Positions 61,448-64,000 of a stretch of 64,000 bases of DNA are shown here, one piece after another; the first letter of the stretch is position 1; every line of letters starts with the position of its first letter. The stretch is taken from assembly GCF_003464165.1 (NCBI RefSeq), contig NZ_QSEK01000010.1, positions 1 to 64,000 of the forward strand, written 5' to 3'. The notes under the pieces were generated by a model. The model was given only the letters and a program-made list of their open reading frames with translations. It had not been told where the DNA came from and did not search any database. The DNA comes from Eubacterium sp. AM49-13BH (GTDB taxonomy: Bacteria; Bacillota; Clostridia; Lachnospirales; Lachnospiraceae). Made by a program: the position numbers and the translations under genes.

Positions 61448-62929
61448 TTATTCACTTTTCTTTTTCTTAAACCTCTTAATATATCTGATACTACTAATCT
61501 TCTCATATAACCTGCCAATACACTCCTTAATTCTACCAGGCCTGTAAACTTTCCATAATCCAGAAAGATTATCCTGTAAGAAATCATTCATTGTTTCGTC
61601 AAATATAGGATTATCTCCACACCAATCATATATGCATGGCATCCTGTAGCATTTTTTTCCTTTAAACATCACCGACAATTCATAAAACTGTTCTGCACTC
61701 ACCAGATTCAGCATATAAACGATATCCTCACTACATTTTGCAAATCTTTTCTTCTCTTCGTATATGTGCTTTCCTGTTACATAAACCATCGTGTATGAAT
61801 AATTATCCCCCACCATGTCCACAATACATTTATCATGCATAAGACATCTCATGTTATGCCCCGAATCAACAAGAATAACTTCTGCTTTTATTCCTGTAAC
61901 CGATATCGCATTGTTATAATCTGGAATTATTCTGATGCCCTTATATATATAAGAGCCGTCATCCATCAGCCCTTCTTTAACAAATGCCGGTATAACCCTT
62001 CTGCTTCCGGACCTGTCTGCCACAACACAGTTAATGCCTTTTTTCTTTAAAAAATGCGCCATACACATTACAGTGTGTGTAGTTCCTATACCTGCCTTAT
62101 CCCCTGCAACCTGTATTATATAAGAGAGTTTTTCATCCGTACCGCCGCCCCAATTCATTATACTTTGTAATTCTTGCTTTAAATATGTGACACTGCTATA
62201 CCTAAGTCCCCATTCGTGATGCAGTGACTTATTGATAACATGGTACAAACTGGAATATCTGGAAGATATTTCAGACAATTTATGATTCTCATCTGTCACA
62301 ATATGTCCATGAGATACCATAAATAAAATGACCATCCCCAAACTATAGATATCTGACTGGATTACAGCCTTCTCCCTGTTATACTGTTCCGGTGCAGCAT
62401 AAAGCGGACTTCCGCTTTCAACTGTCAATCCGGCATTACCTTCAACCGCATTGTCATAATCTATTAATTTAACTTTCCCGTCTTTATCGAGCATAATATT
62501 ATCCGGTTTAATATCCATGTGTAAGATTCCATTGCCATTATAACCATGAAGATATTCCAGTATACAACACAATTCAATGCCAATACGACATATCTCATGT
62601 ACACTCAGATAACCTCTGGTATCTGTCTCGTCATGAACATATTGCCGCAAAGATTTACCATCAATATATTCTTCGATAATGCAGATACTATCATCATCTT
62701 CTCCAATATTCTGTTCAATATCATAAATAACGGGGATATGGGGATGTTTCAAATTCTTAATAAGATGGGCCTCCTTCATGAGCCTTCTGGCATCCTGCTG
62801 GTTACCCGAAAATATCTTGGCTACTCTGTACACATCAAGTATACGGTGTCTTACAAGATAAACTTTAGAATGTGTGGAACAAGATAGTTCCTTTATGATT
62901 TCATATTTGTCGTAAAATTCGTTATGCAC
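61448..62929 (-). CDS. Protein kinase domain fused to a P-loop MinD-like domain
   Basis: 493 residues. Residues 8-255 are a Ser/Thr kinase-like domain: Lys38 in RVAKIF, HMDIKPDNIML (His137, Asp139, Lys141), DYD at 157-159 instead of DFG, and AAPEQ; the glycine loop is replaced by SCSTHSKVYLV. Residues 268-490 are a P-loop domain beginning VAGDKAGIGTTHTVM (275-284), a deviant Walker A with Thr where Lys would be, then VILVDSGHNMRCLM. A protein with both parts is unusual. The start is unclear: GTG 62929 overlaps its AGGAGG. It precedes the second P-loop gene. Confidence 0.65.
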   Translation of the reverse strand: MHNEFYDKYEIIKELSCSTHSKVYLVRHRILDVYRVAKIFSGNQQDARRLMKEAHLIKNLKHPHIPVIYDIEQNIGEDDDSICIIEEYIDGKSLRQYVHDETDTRGYLSVHEICRIGIELCCILEYLHGYNGNGILHMDIKPDNIMLDKDGKVKLIDYDNAVEGNAGLTVESGSPLYAAPEQYNREKAVIQSDIYSLGMVILFMVSHGHIVTDENHKLSEISSRYSSLYHVINKSLHHEWGLRYSSVTYLKQELQSIMNWGGGTDEKLSYIIQVAGDKAGIGTTHTVMCMAHFLKKKGINCVVADRSGSRRVIPAFVKEGLMDDGSYIYKGIRIIPDYNNAISVTGIKAEVILVDSGHNMRCLMHDKCIVDMVGDNYSYTMVYVTGKHIYEEKKRFAKCSEDIVYMLNLVSAEQFYELSVMFKGKKCYRMPCIYDWCGDNPIFDETMNDFLQDNLSGLWKVYRPGRIKECIGRLYEKISSIRYIKRFKKKKSE

Positions 62930-63052
62930 CTCCTCTTACGACGATACATGAAAAACATCTCCTAAAGAGATAGTACACTATAATATTTTTAATTTTCAAT
63001 ATATTTTTTTAAAATTTTTATATTTATTTTATTCATGCGTTATCACACCACC

Positions 63053-63081
63053 TTTACATATCCATCAAAAATGGGTATTAT
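63053..63081 (+). promoter_or_regulatory. mecA promoter
   Basis: TTTACA (63053-63058) and TATTAT (63076-63081), 17 bases apart. Confidence 0.6.
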
Positions 63082-63121
63082 ATCTTTAATAATATTAATG
63101 AAGTATAGTCAGAGGTGGCTT

Positions 63122-63988
63122 ATGAAAATAGAAAGACTTAATGAGAACCAGATAAGATGTACACTTAACAAGTCTGATCTGGCATCAAGACAATTAAAGA
63201 TTAATGAGCTTGCCTATGGTAGTGATAAAGCGAAAGAACTCTTCCGGGATATGATGCAGCAGGCTTCATATGAATTAGGATTTGAGGCAGAGGATACGCC
63301 TGTTATGATAGAGGCAATTCCTATTTCTTCAGAATGTATTGTCCTTATTGTTACCAAGGTGGACAACCCTGAAGAACTCGATACAAGATTTTCACGTTTC
63401 TCACCATCTGATTCAGATGATGATGAATTCAATTTTGATGATATTGAAACAATTGAAGGTGACAGTTATTCTGATTACTCCCTTCCAACTGCTGATGACG
63501 AGCTTGATGAATGTTCAGCTGCAGAAGAAGAAGAGGGAATACCTGAAGATGAACTTATGAATATATTCAACCGTATGAAAGAATATCTTAACAAGGATTT
63601 AAGTAATGCATCTTCTGATTCCAAGACTGGTAAACCAGCCACGCAATCAGCTAAAACTGCTGCCAGGGCTGAAGATGACAATTCTGTTAAAGAGAATATT
63701 TCAAGAGTATTTTCATTTGACTCCATGGATGATATAAGCAGTGCTGCAATTATTGTTGACACTTTCTACCATGACAATAATTCTTTATACAAGAATCCAT
63801 CAGATAGAAAATATTATCTCTGTATCACTAAGAACAGATGCAGTGCGAAGGATTTTAACAAAGTGTGTAATATACTTTCTGAATATGGTAAGAAAGAGCC
63901 TGGATTCGATAATCACACAGGATTCTTTACCGAGCATTGCGACTGTATTATCGCAGAACACGCCCTTCATATACTACGCACATTATAA
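63122..63988 (+). CDS. mecA: MecA-type adaptor protein
   Basis: 288 residues, longer than the about 220 of Bacillus MecA because of an acidic linker (residues about 105-170, Asp/Glu/Ser-rich). The N-terminal domain MKIERLNENQIRCTLNKSDLASRQLKINELAYGSDKAKELFRDMMQQA and the C-terminal domain (FSFDSMDDISSAAIIVDTFYHDNNSLYKNPSDRKYYLCI) fit the family, which brings substrates such as ComK to ClpC. Start at ATG 63122 follows GAGGTGG; the longer frame from 63035 lies upstream of a promoter. It is single and divergent from the kinase gene. Confidence 0.88.
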   Translation: MKIERLNENQIRCTLNKSDLASRQLKINELAYGSDKAKELFRDMMQQASYELGFEAEDTPVMIEAIPISSECIVLIVTKVDNPEELDTRFSRFSPSDSDDDEFNFDDIETIEGDSYSDYSLPTADDELDECSAAEEEEGIPEDELMNIFNRMKEYLNKDLSNASSDSKTGKPATQSAKTAARAEDDNSVKENISRVFSFDSMDDISSAAIIVDTFYHDNNSLYKNPSDRKYYLCITKNRCSAKDFNKVCNILSEYGKKEPGFDNHTGFFTEHCDCIIAEHALHILRTL

Positions 63989-64000
63989 TGACAGATTATA

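Overview
The window looks like the chromosome of an AT-rich, sporulation-lineage Firmicute of the family Lachnospiraceae. The basis is the gene families and order: GlgC/GlgD pair, SpoVG, a YwmB-like gene behind the F1Fo operon, a cyclic-peptide Agr system, DnaD/DnaI-type loader genes and MecA. A very large secreted, wall-anchored pectin methylesterase with a divergent AraC regulator suggests a pectin-using gut species close to Lachnospira (Eubacterium) eligens. That species call is inference. No tRNA, rRNA, CRISPR array, transposase or phage gene was seen.

Layout. Bases 1-9846 (minus strand) hold three paralogous sets of exported protein, beta-propeller-like protein and multi-spanning membrane protein; the set at the left edge is deleted and decayed. 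Bases 9936-12773 are an accessory gene regulator locus (agrA, agrC, agrB, agrD) transcribed towards those sets. AgrD has serine where most relatives have cysteine, so a lactone pheromone is predicted. Bases 12798-16808 encode indolepyruvate:ferredoxin oxidoreductase (iorBA) plus an acyl-CoA ligase. A GltD-like oxidoreductase at 17259-18494 sits between two copies, in opposite orientation, of a nested-palindrome element that shares a 25-base core. Bases 18757-27841 carry envelope proteins, ilvE, an HMGL-like aldolase, mfd and pth. Next come the pectinesterase and its AraC neighbour, spoVG and glgDC.

From 35778 on the plus strand are murC, a cluster of six DnaA boxes, dnaD-like and dnaI/dnaC-like genes, and prs. 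From 40945 on the minus strand are a class A penicillin-binding protein, an 845-residue exported protein, a methyltransferase, the YwmB-like gene and a complete ATP synthase operon whose c subunit has sodium-type ligands. After a DUF402 gene come comEB, rpiB, a low-molecular-weight tyrosine phosphatase, tsaC, an amidase, a GH18 protein, and a pair of P-loop proteins of which one is fused to a protein kinase domain. mecA closes the window.

Three observations cut across the window. First, seven reading-frame breaks in six genes are all of the same type, one missing base, and one lies in tsaC, normally an essential gene. This looks more like base-level errors in the sequence than like gene decay. 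Second, the promoters at 9864-9894, 39638-39668 and, less exactly, 5704-5733 share an inverted repeat TTGAC-N9-GTCAA that contains the -35 box. Third, the best candidates for undescribed biology are the serine AgrD with its adjoining propeller/permease sets, the kinase/P-loop pair at 60835-62929 and the paired palindromic elements around 17259-18494.
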